Origin: Deltaproteobacteria bacterium
GTDB taxonomy: Bacteria; Desulfobacterota; Syntrophobacteria; Syntrophobacterales; Syntrophobacteraceae
Length of the DNA stretch: 64,000 bases
NCBI GenBank assembly: GCA_021777755.1
Contig: JAJYDE010000014.1
Coordinates: 33,500 to 97,499, forward strand
Direction: 5' to 3'
Made by a program: the position numbers and the translations under genes. The stretch's first letter is position 1, and the number at the start of each line of letters is the position of its first letter. A model generated the notes under the pieces. The model made no database searches. It worked only from the letters and a program-made list of their open reading frames with translations, and had not been told where the DNA came from. This document shows, piece after piece, positions 54,638-62,738 of the stretch.

Positions 54638-56155
54638 ATGTTATTTCGCCGTGCCAAAGTCTCACAAAAAGAGGGGACGGAAGCGGAAAGCGCTTCGTTC
54701 AAAAAAGGCTCCGGAATCAACATCCCGTTGCTGACGATTTCGCTCGTGGGATTGCTGGTGGCTGTTTTGAGCGGATTTCATGAAAGCATTCCGTTTGCCG
54801 GTTCTCTTTGCTCCAATGCCTGCTCGGATGCGAGCCGGATGCATTTCCTCCATGTTCACTTCTGGATATGGGGGGCACTGTTTTATCTGGCTGTTGCCCT
54901 TTTGAGCGTCTTGCGGCCGGGAAGGGTCGCCTGGGTCGCTTTTGCCTCCGCGGGGGTGGAAGCCGTTCTTGTTCTGCTCATGGTCCGGATGCGGATGCCC
55001 TGCCTTTTTTGCATCGCCAATGCGGGAATCATGGTCGTGCTGCTGGGGGTTGCCTTCAGAAAGGACCTTTTCTGGCAACAGGCGGCCTTGGCGCTGCTTT
55101 TCTTTGTAGGGTTCCTTTTTTGGACGCCGTATGAAAACAATCTGCCCTTTTTCGCACAGGCGAACTCGTCGGTATCGGGCGGCAATGATTCGGGGGCCGC
55201 GGCGAGCGTGGACGGGGAGCTCATAACCAACCAGCGCCTGGACGTGCTTCTTGGCTCCCGCCTCCAGCAGATGCGCATGGATATCTACCGGATGAAAATG
55301 CAGCGGCTCGACGAACTGATCGTTGACGCCGTTCTCGAAAGGGAGGCGAAAAGGCAGGGGAAGTCGATGCAGGAACTGATCACCGGGTTGACCAGTTCGG
55401 TGCATGTTTCCGATGCCGATATCGACAAGTACATGCAGGAGCATCAGCAGCAACTCAAGCTCTACATGAAAACGGTTCCCGATCTCAAACAGAGGTTGAA
55501 CCAGGGGTTGGAGGAACAAAAAAAGGAGCAGGCGGTCAATGGCTACGCCCATGCCCACGAGTCCCGGTATAAGGTGCGGGTCTATTTGAGCGAGCCGCGT
55601 CCACCGGTTGTGACAATCGACCCGGGCCATGCGCCGGCCATTGGACCCAAAAATGCGCCGGTAACGGTTGTCGAGTTCTCCGATTACCAGTGCCCGGCGT
55701 GCCGTGCGAGCCATCCGATTGAAAAGCAGATCCGGGCCGCGTTCGGCGACAAAATCAGGTGGGTCTACAAGGAGTTTCCTCTTAAGGTCCACCAGTTTGC
55801 ATTCAAGGCCGCCGAGGCCGGGCTTTGCGCCATGGACCAGGGGAAATTCTGGCAGTATCAGGATCAACTCTACACCACACCCGATCTTTCGGTCCCGAAC
55901 ATGATCGCAATGGCCGGTAAAATGGGTATGTCGGCCAAAGAGTTTTCTAATTGCATGAACACTTCCAAATACAAGGCAATGGTGAAAAAGAGCATTTCAG
56001 AGGCCCAGCAGGCCGGCATAGACAGGACCCCCACATATGTTGTCAACGGGGCGGTGATCGTCGGCGGACCCTCGCTGGACAGGTTCAAGAAAATTATCGA
56101 TGAGGCATTGCGAGCAAAAGGGATTCGGACGCAGGCGGCCGCAAATCCCAAGTGA
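54638..56155 (+). CDS. VKOR-domain / DsbA-like disulfide oxidoreductase fusion
   Basis: The 505-residue protein has four to five N-terminal membrane helices with VKOR cysteines: SLCSNACSDAS (loop pair, about 57-62) and MRMPCLFCIANAG (active pair CLFC, about 121-124). Next comes a SurA/peptidyl-prolyl isomerase N-domain-like helical part (about 190-310), then a DsbA-like thioredoxin domain with EFSDYQCPACRASHPIEKQI (CPAC, near 351). The fusion can form disulfides in the periplasm and pass electrons to quinone through VKOR. It follows the M48 gene by 37 bases. The SurA-like middle portion is unusual. Confidence 0.85.
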   Translation: MLFRRAKVSQKEGTEAESASFKKGSGINIPLLTISLVGLLVAVLSGFHESIPFAGSLCSNACSDASRMHFLHVHFWIWGALFYLAVALLSVLRPGRVAWVAFASAGVEAVLVLLMVRMRMPCLFCIANAGIMVVLLGVAFRKDLFWQQAALALLFFVGFLFWTPYENNLPFFAQANSSVSGGNDSGAAASVDGELITNQRLDVLLGSRLQQMRMDIYRMKMQRLDELIVDAVLEREAKRQGKSMQELITGLTSSVHVSDADIDKYMQEHQQQLKLYMKTVPDLKQRLNQGLEEQKKEQAVNGYAHAHESRYKVRVYLSEPRPPVVTIDPGHAPAIGPKNAPVTVVEFSDYQCPACRASHPIEKQIRAAFGDKIRWVYKEFPLKVHQFAFKAAEAGLCAMDQGKFWQYQDQLYTTPDLSVPNMIAMAGKMGMSAKEFSNCMNTSKYKAMVKKSISEAQQAGIDRTPTYVVNGAVIVGGPSLDRFKKIIDEALRAKGIRTQAAANPK

Positions 56156-56234
56156 TCGGAGGGCGCCTCTTTTTTCCTGCGTCCGCCCTGTCAGGCGCGG
56201 CCAGTCTGTGATGAAACGATTTGAGGAGGAGTAA

Positions 56235-57818
56235 ATGAAGATTCTTGTAAGCGACAACCTCTCCGAATCCGGGATTGAAAAGCTTACCAAAGTTCCCGGC
56301 TTCGAAGTGCAGGTGAGCACCTCGCTCACTCCGGAAGAATTGAAACGCGTGATAAAGGACTTCGATGCGCTGATTATCCGCAGCGCTACCAAGGTCACCG
56401 CGGAAGTGCTCGAAAATGCCGCGAACCTCAAAGTGGTGGGCCGCGCCGGCATCGGACTCGACAACGTTGATATCGAAGCCGCGAGCAAACGCGGCGTTGT
56501 GGTGATGAACACCCCTGAGGGCAATGTCATCACCACTGCCGAACATACGATCGCGATGATGCTTTCCCTTACTCGCAACATTCCGCAGGCCTCCGGTTCT
56601 CTAAAGAGCGGCGCCTGGGAAAAGAAGCGGTTCAAGGGCAAGGAAGTCTACAACAAGGTGCTCGGAATCATCGGCATTGGCCGCATCGGACGGGTGGTGG
56701 CCGAGCGCGCCCAGGGATTGAAGATGCAGGTCATGGCCTACGATCCCTTCATAAATCCCGAAGTTATCGAGACCATGGGAATCCGGGGGGCAACGCTTGA
56801 TGAACTGCTTTCCCAGGCCGATTACATCACCGTCCATACTCCCATGACGACCGAAACCCGCGGCCTGCTAAACAAGGACGCTTTCGCAAAGATGAAGAAG
56901 GGCGTTTTCGTCCTCAATTGCGCCCGAGGGGGAATTGTTGACGAAAACGACCTCTACGATGCAATCAAGCAGGGCAAAGTGGCCGGGGCCGCACTCGACG
57001 TCTTTGTCAAAGAGCCTCCGAAAGACCATCCGCTGCTCAGCCTGGACCAGGTGATAGCCACACCCCATCTGGGGGCTTCAACCGAAGAGGCGCAGGAAAA
57101 CGTCGCCCTGGCCGTGGCCGACCAGATTACCGACTTTCTCACTCGCGGAACGATTCGAAACGCGGTCAATGCTCCCAACATCGACGGGGCCGTTCTGACA
57201 AAACTGCGTCCCTATTTGACCATGGCCGAACAACTGGGCTGCGTGCTCAGCCAGATTACAAAGGGCGCCATCCAGAAAGTCTCGGTTGATTTCGTCGGCG
57301 ATGCGGCCGCGCAGGAAACCCAGACCCTTACCATCGCCATCTTAAAGGGCATGCTAAGTCCGATCCTGGGAGACATGGTCAATTTCGTAAACGCCACGGT
57401 CCATGCCAAGGAGCGGGACATCCGCGTGACCACTTCGGTTCGCAGCGAGGCCGAAGACTTCACCAACCTTATCAGCATCCATGTAAAGACCTCGCAGGGT
57501 GAAAACCTGGTGGCCGGGACCATCCTTGGAAAGAAAGAACCGCGCATGGTGCGGATCAACAATTTCCGCCTCGAAGCTCCCCTCGAAGGCCATCTTCTTT
57601 TGATCCGCAATCTCGACACTCCGGGAACGATCGGGGCTATCGGGACCTGCCTTGGACGCAACCACATAAATATTTCGCTCATGAATGTCGGGCAGGTGCT
57701 CGAACGCGGAGAGAACATTATATTTTTACGCACGGATGTGCCGGTGCCGACCATTGTGATCCAGGAACTGCTCGCTCTTGACAACGTGGACCTTGTCCAG
57801 GCGATTGAACTCTGTTGA
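56235..57818 (+). CDS. serA: D-3-phosphoglycerate dehydrogenase
   Basis: The 527-residue protein is the long type of SerA: an N-terminal lid (MKILVSDNLSESGIEKLTK), VVGRAGIGLDNVDIEAA, GIIGIGRIGRVVAERAQGL, NCARGGIVDENDL, VKEPPKDHPLLSLDQVIATPHLGASTEEAQ, an ASB domain and an ACT domain (RNLDTPGTIGAIGTCLGRNHI). It oxidises 3-phosphoglycerate in serine synthesis; the ACT domain usually gives serine feedback. GAGGAGGAG lies upstream of the ATG. Confidence 0.96.
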   Translation: MKILVSDNLSESGIEKLTKVPGFEVQVSTSLTPEELKRVIKDFDALIIRSATKVTAEVLENAANLKVVGRAGIGLDNVDIEAASKRGVVVMNTPEGNVITTAEHTIAMMLSLTRNIPQASGSLKSGAWEKKRFKGKEVYNKVLGIIGIGRIGRVVAERAQGLKMQVMAYDPFINPEVIETMGIRGATLDELLSQADYITVHTPMTTETRGLLNKDAFAKMKKGVFVLNCARGGIVDENDLYDAIKQGKVAGAALDVFVKEPPKDHPLLSLDQVIATPHLGASTEEAQENVALAVADQITDFLTRGTIRNAVNAPNIDGAVLTKLRPYLTMAEQLGCVLSQITKGAIQKVSVDFVGDAAAQETQTLTIAILKGMLSPILGDMVNFVNATVHAKERDIRVTTSVRSEAEDFTNLISIHVKTSQGENLVAGTILGKKEPRMVRINNFRLEAPLEGHLLLIRNLDTPGTIGAIGTCLGRNHINISLMNVGQVLERGENIIFLRTDVPVPTIVIQELLALDNVDLVQAIELC

Positions 57819-57839
57819 TCGAACGGAAGGAAAGGGCCT

Positions 57840-58268
57840 ATGGCAGAACACGAAGAAGAAAAGGGATTTGTGGTTAAGGATCGCCGCCGTTTCACCGAAG
57901 AAACGGTGGAGCGCGAAGAGGGGCGCGAACCCCGGGAAAGGGCCGAGTCGGCTTCCGGGCAACCTCGGGGTGAAGAGGCCGAAATGTTTTCGGGTGAAGA
58001 GGACCGCGACTTTGGTCCTTTGCCCGAAGTTACGCTTTCCACCTTCGTCTTTTCCCTCAGTTCATCGGCCCTGGTGCACCTGGGGGAGATCCCCGAGCCG
58101 GATACCAACCGGACCACGATGGATTTGGCTATCGCAAAGCAGATCATCGACACTCTGGGCATGCTCCAGGAAAAAACGAAGGGAAATCTGGACGGGGATG
58201 AGGACAATCTTCTGAGGTCCGTGCTCTACGATTTGAGAATGCGCTATGTCCAGAAGGCGGGTAAATAA
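57840..58268 (+). CDS. DUF1844 family protein
   Basis: The 142-residue protein has a variable charged N-terminus and a conserved C-terminal part: LSTFVFSLSSSALVHLGEIP, ...MDLAIAKQIIDTLGMLQEKTKGNLDGDEDNLLRSVLYDLRMRYV (given in parts). This is the DUF1844 family, often next to ispE-prs genes in deltaproteobacteria. A hydrophobic segment near residue 65 precedes helical parts. Function is unknown. It is followed directly by ispE. Confidence 0.85.
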   Translation: MAEHEEEKGFVVKDRRRFTEETVEREEGREPRERAESASGQPRGEEAEMFSGEEDRDFGPLPEVTLSTFVFSLSSSALVHLGEIPEPDTNRTTMDLAIAKQIIDTLGMLQEKTKGNLDGDEDNLLRSVLYDLRMRYVQKAGK

Positions 58269-58271
58269 GCT

Positions 58272-59174
58272 GTGAGCCACAGGCGAGGGGCGGGGCCCGC
58301 GAGGGAGCCGGACGGCTCGGTTCTGATTTTTCGGGCCCCGGCCAAGATAAACCTGTGGCTCGAGGTGATAGCCAAAAGAGAAGACGGCTACCACGATATA
58401 TCCAGCCTCATGCTGCCCATTTCGATCTACGACCGCATCTCGGTCGGGGTGCGCCCGGAAGGCGCGGGGATCACTCTTGCGTGCGACACCGCCGAGATTC
58501 CCTGCGATGAGCGCAACCTGGCCTGGCGGGCGGCGCGGATGTACCTGGAAAGCGGCTCCATCACGGCCGGGGTGGAGCTGGGAATGCAAAAGCGCATTCC
58601 CTGGGGTGCGGGGTTGGGCGGAGGCAGTTCGGACGCCGCCGGTGTTTTGACCGCTCTTGACCGCTTATATGAAAATCGGGTCCCGCGCGCCGAACTCGAC
58701 TCTCTGGCCCTCAAGCTGGGGGCCGATGTGCCTTTTTTTCTCGATTCCCGTCCCGCCCTGGCCACGGGGATAGGTGAGAGACTCCGGTTTGCGCAAAAGG
58801 CTCCGGCCTATTCTTTGCTCCTTATCAAGCCTCCGGTTTGCGTGCCGACCGGTTGGGTTTACCAAAATTTAAAATTGACAAAATCCGAGGCTCAAATTAA
58901 ATTGGCTAGTTTCGAGGAGAACCCGTTCGAATTTGGGGATCTTCTTGGAAACGACCTTGAGTCGGTCACGGTTTGCCGTTACCCGGTCATCGCGGAGATA
59001 AAGCGATGGTTGCTCGAAAATGGGGCACTGGCGGCTTCGATGAGCGGATCCGGGCCGACGGTCTTCGGGATTTTTAAAACCGCTCGGTCGGCCTCCGATG
59101 CCGCCGGGCTTGCCAGTACCCACTGGTTGGACTGTTGGGTCCAAACCGCGCAGGTAATCGGCGGCAACAAGTGA
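58272..59174 (+). CDS. ispE: 4-diphosphocytidyl-2-C-methyl-D-erythritol kinase
   Basis: The 300-residue GHMP kinase shows RAPAKINLWLEVIAKREDGYHDI (the PAKIN motif), KRIPWGAGLGGGSSDAAGVL (GHMP glycine-rich loop) and AASMSGSGPTVFGIF (motif 3). It phosphorylates CDP-methylerythritol in the MEP isoprenoid pathway. The start appears to be GTG at 58272, three bases after the DUF1844 stop; the first 15 residues are not conserved and a later start is possible. A typical ispE-tRNA-Gln-prs-rplY-pth order follows. Confidence 0.94.
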   Translation: MSHRRGAGPAREPDGSVLIFRAPAKINLWLEVIAKREDGYHDISSLMLPISIYDRISVGVRPEGAGITLACDTAEIPCDERNLAWRAARMYLESGSITAGVELGMQKRIPWGAGLGGGSSDAAGVLTALDRLYENRVPRAELDSLALKLGADVPFFLDSRPALATGIGERLRFAQKAPAYSLLLIKPPVCVPTGWVYQNLKLTKSEAQIKLASFEENPFEFGDLLGNDLESVTVCRYPVIAEIKRWLLENGALAASMSGSGPTVFGIFKTARSASDAAGLASTHWLDCWVQTAQVIGGNK

Positions 59175-59242
59175 TTCTTCCGGGGGAGGCGCTCTTTGCC
59201 TCCTCCGCTTTGACGAAAACCGCGTTAGCGGGATATTTGTGT

Positions 59243-59317
59243 TGGGGCGTCGCCAAGCGGTAAGGCACGGGTCTTTGGATCCCGCACTCGGAGGTTCGAA
59301 TCCTCCCGCCCCAGCCA
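59243..59317 (+). tRNA. tRNA-Gln (anticodon TTG)
   Basis: The 75-base cloverleaf starts TGGGGCG and ends CGCCCCA-G-CCA, so the 3' CCA is encoded. The D arm CGCCAAGCGGTAAGGC, the anticodon loop CTTTGGA (TTG at positions 34-36) and the T arm GGTTCGAATCC are all in place, following E. coli tRNA-Gln closely. One T-T mismatch closes the anticodon stem. It sits between ispE and prs. Confidence 0.95.
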
Positions 59318-59324
59318 TTTTTTT

Positions 59325-59351
59325 CTCCGTTTGGCCGATCGGTAAACGGAG
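59325..59351 (+). promoter_or_regulatory. hairpin between tRNA-Gln and prs
   Basis: CTCCGTTT (59325-59332) and AAACGGAG (59344-59351) pair perfectly around an 11-base loop containing the palindrome CCGATCGG. It ends 12 bases before the prs ATG, preceded by a T-run that follows the tRNA 3' end. It may aid processing of the tRNA from the prs message or modulate prs. Confidence 0.45.
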
Positions 59352-59363
59352 TCGAGTGACATT

Positions 59364-60305
59364 ATGTGGAGCCGTTTAAGTCTTTTTGCCGGAAATTCGA
59401 ACATCGATCTTGCCAACAAGGTTTGTTCGCAACTGCGGATATGTCCCGGCAAAGCCCTTATTGGCCGCTATTGCGATGGCGAGGTAAGGGTTGAGATTTG
59501 TGAAAACGTTCGAGGCAGAGACACTTACGTCCTCCAGTCGACTTGCCCGCCCGTAAACGAGAACCTGATGGAGCTTCTGGTCGTAATAGACGCTCTCAAA
59601 AGGGCCTCCGCGCGGCGGGTAAACGTCATAATACCCTATTACGGCTACGGCCGCCAGGATCAGAAGGACAAGCCCCGGGTCTCCATTGCCGCCAAGGTGG
59701 TGGCGGACCTTTTGAGCATTGCCGGGGCCGACCACGTGATCACGATCGACTTGCATGCCGACCAGATCCAGGGATTTTTCCGCATCCCGGTGGATCATCT
59801 GTTCGGCACTACCGCTCTGATCCAAGCCCTGAGGGGTTCGCTTTCCGGAGACGAAATCGTTGTGGCCCCGGATGCGGGCGGCGCCGAGCGGGCCAGGTTT
59901 TTCGCCCAGCGGTTGCGGCTCGACCTTGCCCTCACCGATTACCGGGAGGGAAACGGAAACGATCCGAAAATCGTTGGTAACGTCAAGGACAGAAAGGTCA
60001 TCATTCTTGACGACATGATCGACACGGGGGAAACGGTTTTGCGAACGGCGCACGCGGCATCCGCGGCCCTGGCCGGCAGCGTCGAGGTCTGTGTTGTCCA
60101 CCCCGTGCTTTCCGGTCCCCGAGTGGTGGAAAGAATCGAGGAATCGGTGATAGAAAGGCTCCTTGTTACCGACACCGTTCCTCTTTCGCAAAAGGCCCGG
60201 AATTGTGCGAAAATTGAAGTGGTGAGCATTGCACCCATGCTTGCCGAGGTCATTAAAAGGGTGCATTTCGAGGAATCCATCAGTTCGATATTCAAGGAGT
60301 ATTAG
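59364..60305 (+). CDS. prs: ribose-phosphate pyrophosphokinase
   Basis: The 313-residue product shows LFAGNSNIDLANKV, RGRDTYVLQSTCPPVNENLMELLV, IPYYGYGRQDQKDKPRVSIAAKVV (catalytic flexible loop), ITIDLHADQIQGFF and VIILDDMIDTGETVL (PRPP-binding motif). It makes PRPP from ribose 5-phosphate and ATP. It follows tRNA-Gln and precedes rplY. The ATG at 59364 lacks a strong ribosome site. Confidence 0.96.
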   Translation: MWSRLSLFAGNSNIDLANKVCSQLRICPGKALIGRYCDGEVRVEICENVRGRDTYVLQSTCPPVNENLMELLVVIDALKRASARRVNVIIPYYGYGRQDQKDKPRVSIAAKVVADLLSIAGADHVITIDLHADQIQGFFRIPVDHLFGTTALIQALRGSLSGDEIVVAPDAGGAERARFFAQRLRLDLALTDYREGNGNDPKIVGNVKDRKVIILDDMIDTGETVLRTAHAASAALAGSVEVCVVHPVLSGPRVVERIEESVIERLLVTDTVPLSQKARNCAKIEVVSIAPMLAEVIKRVHFEESISSIFKEY

Positions 60306-60388
60306 ATTGCGGCGATGCGGGTCCTCATGAATCTTCGCCGTTAGTGATTTTGGCACCCAGCGCCGATTAAATCGGGAGGTATGAGTAA

Positions 60389-60979
60389 ATGAGTTTGGAA
60401 CTCGAAGCGGTACTTAGAGACAAAACGGGAAAAGGCGCCGCGCGAAGCGTGCGCCGGGACGCCATGGTCCCGGGGATCCTTTACGGCCCCAAGACCCCGG
60501 CGACGACACTTTCTGTTTCTTCACCGGTTTTGGAGAAATTTCTTAGAGACATCGGCGGTGAAACCAGGCTTATCAACCTGAAGATCGGCGAAGGCGAGCC
60601 CAAACAGGTTCTCATTCGCGAAATTCAGACTCACCCCTACCGCAGGCGCTTTATGCACATCGATTTCTATGAAGTGCCCCTCGACCAGCAGATTACCGTG
60701 GAGGTGGCCGTGGAGCTGTTCGGGGATTCGGTGGGCGTGCAAAAGGGTGGAGAGCTGAATCTGATTCAAAGGACCCTCTCTGTGCGTTGCCTGCCCAACC
60801 AGATACCGGAAAGCATCAGGATCGATGTCGGCAAACTCGATCTGGGAGACGTGCTCCACGTCCAGGACCTGGTGGCCGATGCCTCCTATACTTTCGACGA
60901 TGCGCCCTCGACCGGTGTGGTGAGCATCGAGAGCCCGGAGAGCGCGGCCAAGTCCCCGGAAGAAGGGGCTGGAAAATAG
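60389..60979 (+). CDS. rplY: 50S ribosomal protein L25 (Ctc form)
   Basis: The 196-residue long form has the L25 fold (LEAVLRDKTGKGAARSVRRD, MVPGILYGPKTPATTLSV) and the C-terminal TL5/Ctc beta-domain (RRFMHIDFYEVPLDQQITVEV, VPG-like loops, PESIRIDVGKLDLGDVLHVQDL). It binds 5S rRNA. GGGAGGT stands upstream. The prs-rplY-pth order is shared by many bacteria. Confidence 0.96.
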   Translation: MSLELEAVLRDKTGKGAARSVRRDAMVPGILYGPKTPATTLSVSSPVLEKFLRDIGGETRLINLKIGEGEPKQVLIREIQTHPYRRRFMHIDFYEVPLDQQITVEVAVELFGDSVGVQKGGELNLIQRTLSVRCLPNQIPESIRIDVGKLDLGDVLHVQDLVADASYTFDDAPSTGVVSIESPESAAKSPEEGAGK

Positions 60980-60985
60980 CGTTGC

Positions 60986-61582
60986 ATGGATCGGGTACGC
61001 CGTAGCGAAGAGCAGATTCTTGCCGTGATCGGCCTCGGCAATCCGGGAAAAGAGTACGGCGCCACACGCCACAACGCGGGGTTCATGATCCTGGACAGGC
61101 TTGTCTCGCTCTATTCGCCCTCCATGATGGAGCGCAAGTTTCGCGCCTCCTGGGGGTTCGCCGTGGCCGAGGGGCGAAAAGTGCTTTTCGTCAAGCCCCT
61201 TACCTATATGAACAGGAGTGGCGAAGCGGTCGGCGAGCTGATCAAATACTTCGGAATCCCTCCCGCAAGCATGCTGGTCGTCCATGACGACCTCGACCTG
61301 CCGTTCGCCCGGATTCGCCTTGCCCAAAGAGGCGGTTCGGGCGGACACAAAGGGATCCAGTCCATCATGGAGCATGTTGCAAGCTCCGATTTTCCACGGC
61401 TGAAAATGGGGATCGGGCGCCCCAAACACGCCGAGCCGATCGAAGAGTTCGTTCTGCTTCCCCCCTATGCGCAAGAGCGTGAAGAATTCGAAGAAATGCT
61501 CGGCCGGGCCGAAGAAACCGTTCGAGCCGTCCTCGCAGCCGGCCTGCCGGAGGCCATGAACAAGTTCAATCGGCGGGATTGA
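60986..61582 (+). CDS. pth: peptidyl-tRNA hydrolase
   Basis: The 198-residue protein shows IGLGNPGKEYGATRHNAGFMILD (catalytic His in TRHNAGF), VKPLTYMNRSGEAV, DDLDLPFARIRLAQRGGSGGHKGIQSI and FPRLKMGIGRPK, all Pth motifs. It frees tRNA from stalled peptidyl-tRNA. It begins seven bases after the rplY stop. A hairpin (AGGGGC-TTC-GCCCCT) lies 30 bases after its stop. Confidence 0.96.
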   Translation: MDRVRRSEEQILAVIGLGNPGKEYGATRHNAGFMILDRLVSLYSPSMMERKFRASWGFAVAEGRKVLFVKPLTYMNRSGEAVGELIKYFGIPPASMLVVHDDLDLPFARIRLAQRGGSGGHKGIQSIMEHVASSDFPRLKMGIGRPKHAEPIEEFVLLPPYAQEREEFEEMLGRAEETVRAVLAAGLPEAMNKFNRRD

Positions 61583-61611
61583 TCTCCTTTTGACCGGCCG
61601 ACGCCCTTCAC

Positions 61612-61626
61612 AGGGGCTTCGCCCCT
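61612..61626 (+). terminator. short GC hairpin after pth
   Basis: AGGGGC (61612-61617), TTC, GCCCCT (61621-61626). No clear T-run follows, so it may be a Rho-dependent or mRNA-stabilising hairpin. Nothing else supports a gene in the 134 bases between pth and the methyltransferase remnant. Confidence 0.4.
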
Positions 61627-61716
61627 CCCACCGCCGGGCGGACCCGGCACCCTTGGCACTTTGCTCCGCCTCGCGGGATTGCGCTCCTCCGGAGTTCTTC
61701 CCCGGCGGGACTATTC

Positions 61717-62383
61717 CTATGCTGCCCGTCGGTAGACCGCTCTGAATCGGCGAACCGGGGGCGATTCGGCGTCCGTGTAGTCCTCGAAAGAAATCTCCCT
61801 AGAGTCCCTCGGCTTCGAAAAGCGAGAGCTCATTTTTCGTCAAGGGCCAGGGCATCTTCCCTTCATCCTCGCCCGGTTCGCTGCCCCGGGCTATGACCAG
61901 CAGCATCCCCCCGGCGGCTGTAAAGGAAGCAATGCGGCGCGCGGCATCGGGCCGCAGGTTTGGAGGAAGGACTTCGAGCGTGTAGGACTCCACCACCAGA
62001 TCGAATCGGCCAAGCCACTCCTTCGGCGAGGAAAACAGCTCCGCCGCGATGTAGGATACCGGCGACTCCGGAAAACGTCTCCCGCTCCAGGCGATTGCCG
62101 ACCCGGAGATGTCGAAGGCGGTGGTCTCGAAACCCCGTCGCGCCAGTTCCTCCGCATCATCTCCCGGGCCGCTGCCGATTTTTAGAGCCCGACTGCGGCT
62201 GGTAATTGCATGCCGGTTCAGCCAATCGATGAGATTGGGATTCGGCGCCAAATCCGCCCACGGGATGATGGAGGCGTTCCCGCCGGCCAGCGAATAGAGT
62301 TCCTCGAACCAACCCGGCGGATCGCCGGATTGCAGTTGTTTGTTGGCAATCTGCCTGGCGATCGCTCTTTGGACCTTTTTCAT
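61717..62383 (-). pseudogene. class I SAM-dependent methyltransferase, frameshifted near its 3' end
   Basis: From ATG 62383 (AGGAGGGAGG upstream) the frame reads MKKVQRAIARQIANKQLQSG, ALKIGSGPGDDAEELARRGF, ETTAFDISGSAIAWS and stops at a TAG at 61801-61799 just after LSLFEAEGL. If one T is dropped there, translation continues as REISFEDYTDAESPPV and RRFRAVYRRAA to a TAG at 61719, which is the normal end of this family (thiopurine/SAM methyltransferase-like). So either a one-base insertion has truncated the gene or a sequencing error is present. Its upstream DNA joins a DUF4338 remnant at about 62400, so the promoter may also be lost. Confidence 0.8.
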
Positions 62384-62399
62384 TTCCTCCCTCCTTCGA

Positions 62400-62738
62400 G
62401 GTGTTTGGTATCGCCATTTACTGGCGTATAACACCCGGTTTTTAGTCCTGCCCTGGCTCAGAGTGCCGCATCTTGCGTCGCATCTTCTGGCCCAAAGCTT
62501 GAGACGTCTATCCACGGACTGGGAAGCACTCTATCATCACCCGGTTCATTGGGTCGAAACCTTTGTTGACAGTGAACGGTTCAAAGGGACCTGCTACCAA
62601 GCCGCCAACTGGATTTTCCTCGGGAAAACCACCGGTAGAGGGAAACTCGATCAGACCGGTAAACCAAATCGATCGATTAAGGATGTCTATGGCTACCCGC
62701 TTGTTCGGCAGTTCCGGGAAAGGCTCTCAAATGGATAA
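62400..62738 (+). pseudogene. 5'-truncated DruA-like (DUF4338) gene remnant
   Basis: The reading frame gives WYRHLLAYNTRFLVLPWLRV, PHLASHLLAQSLRRLSTDWE, VETFVDSERFKGTCYQAANW and KDVYGYPLVRQFRERLSNG, which is the C-terminal half of DUF4338 proteins (Druantia DruA relatives, also found beside transposases). The N-terminal half is missing and the left boundary lies about 20 bases from the start of the methyltransferase gene on the other strand. Its stop overlaps the transposase start by 8 bases, suggesting an original two-gene cassette. Confidence 0.7.

Noticed and set aside
58272..58330. Sec or other recoding in ispE or its neighbours
   Set aside because: All frames in this block are continuous without in-frame UGA.
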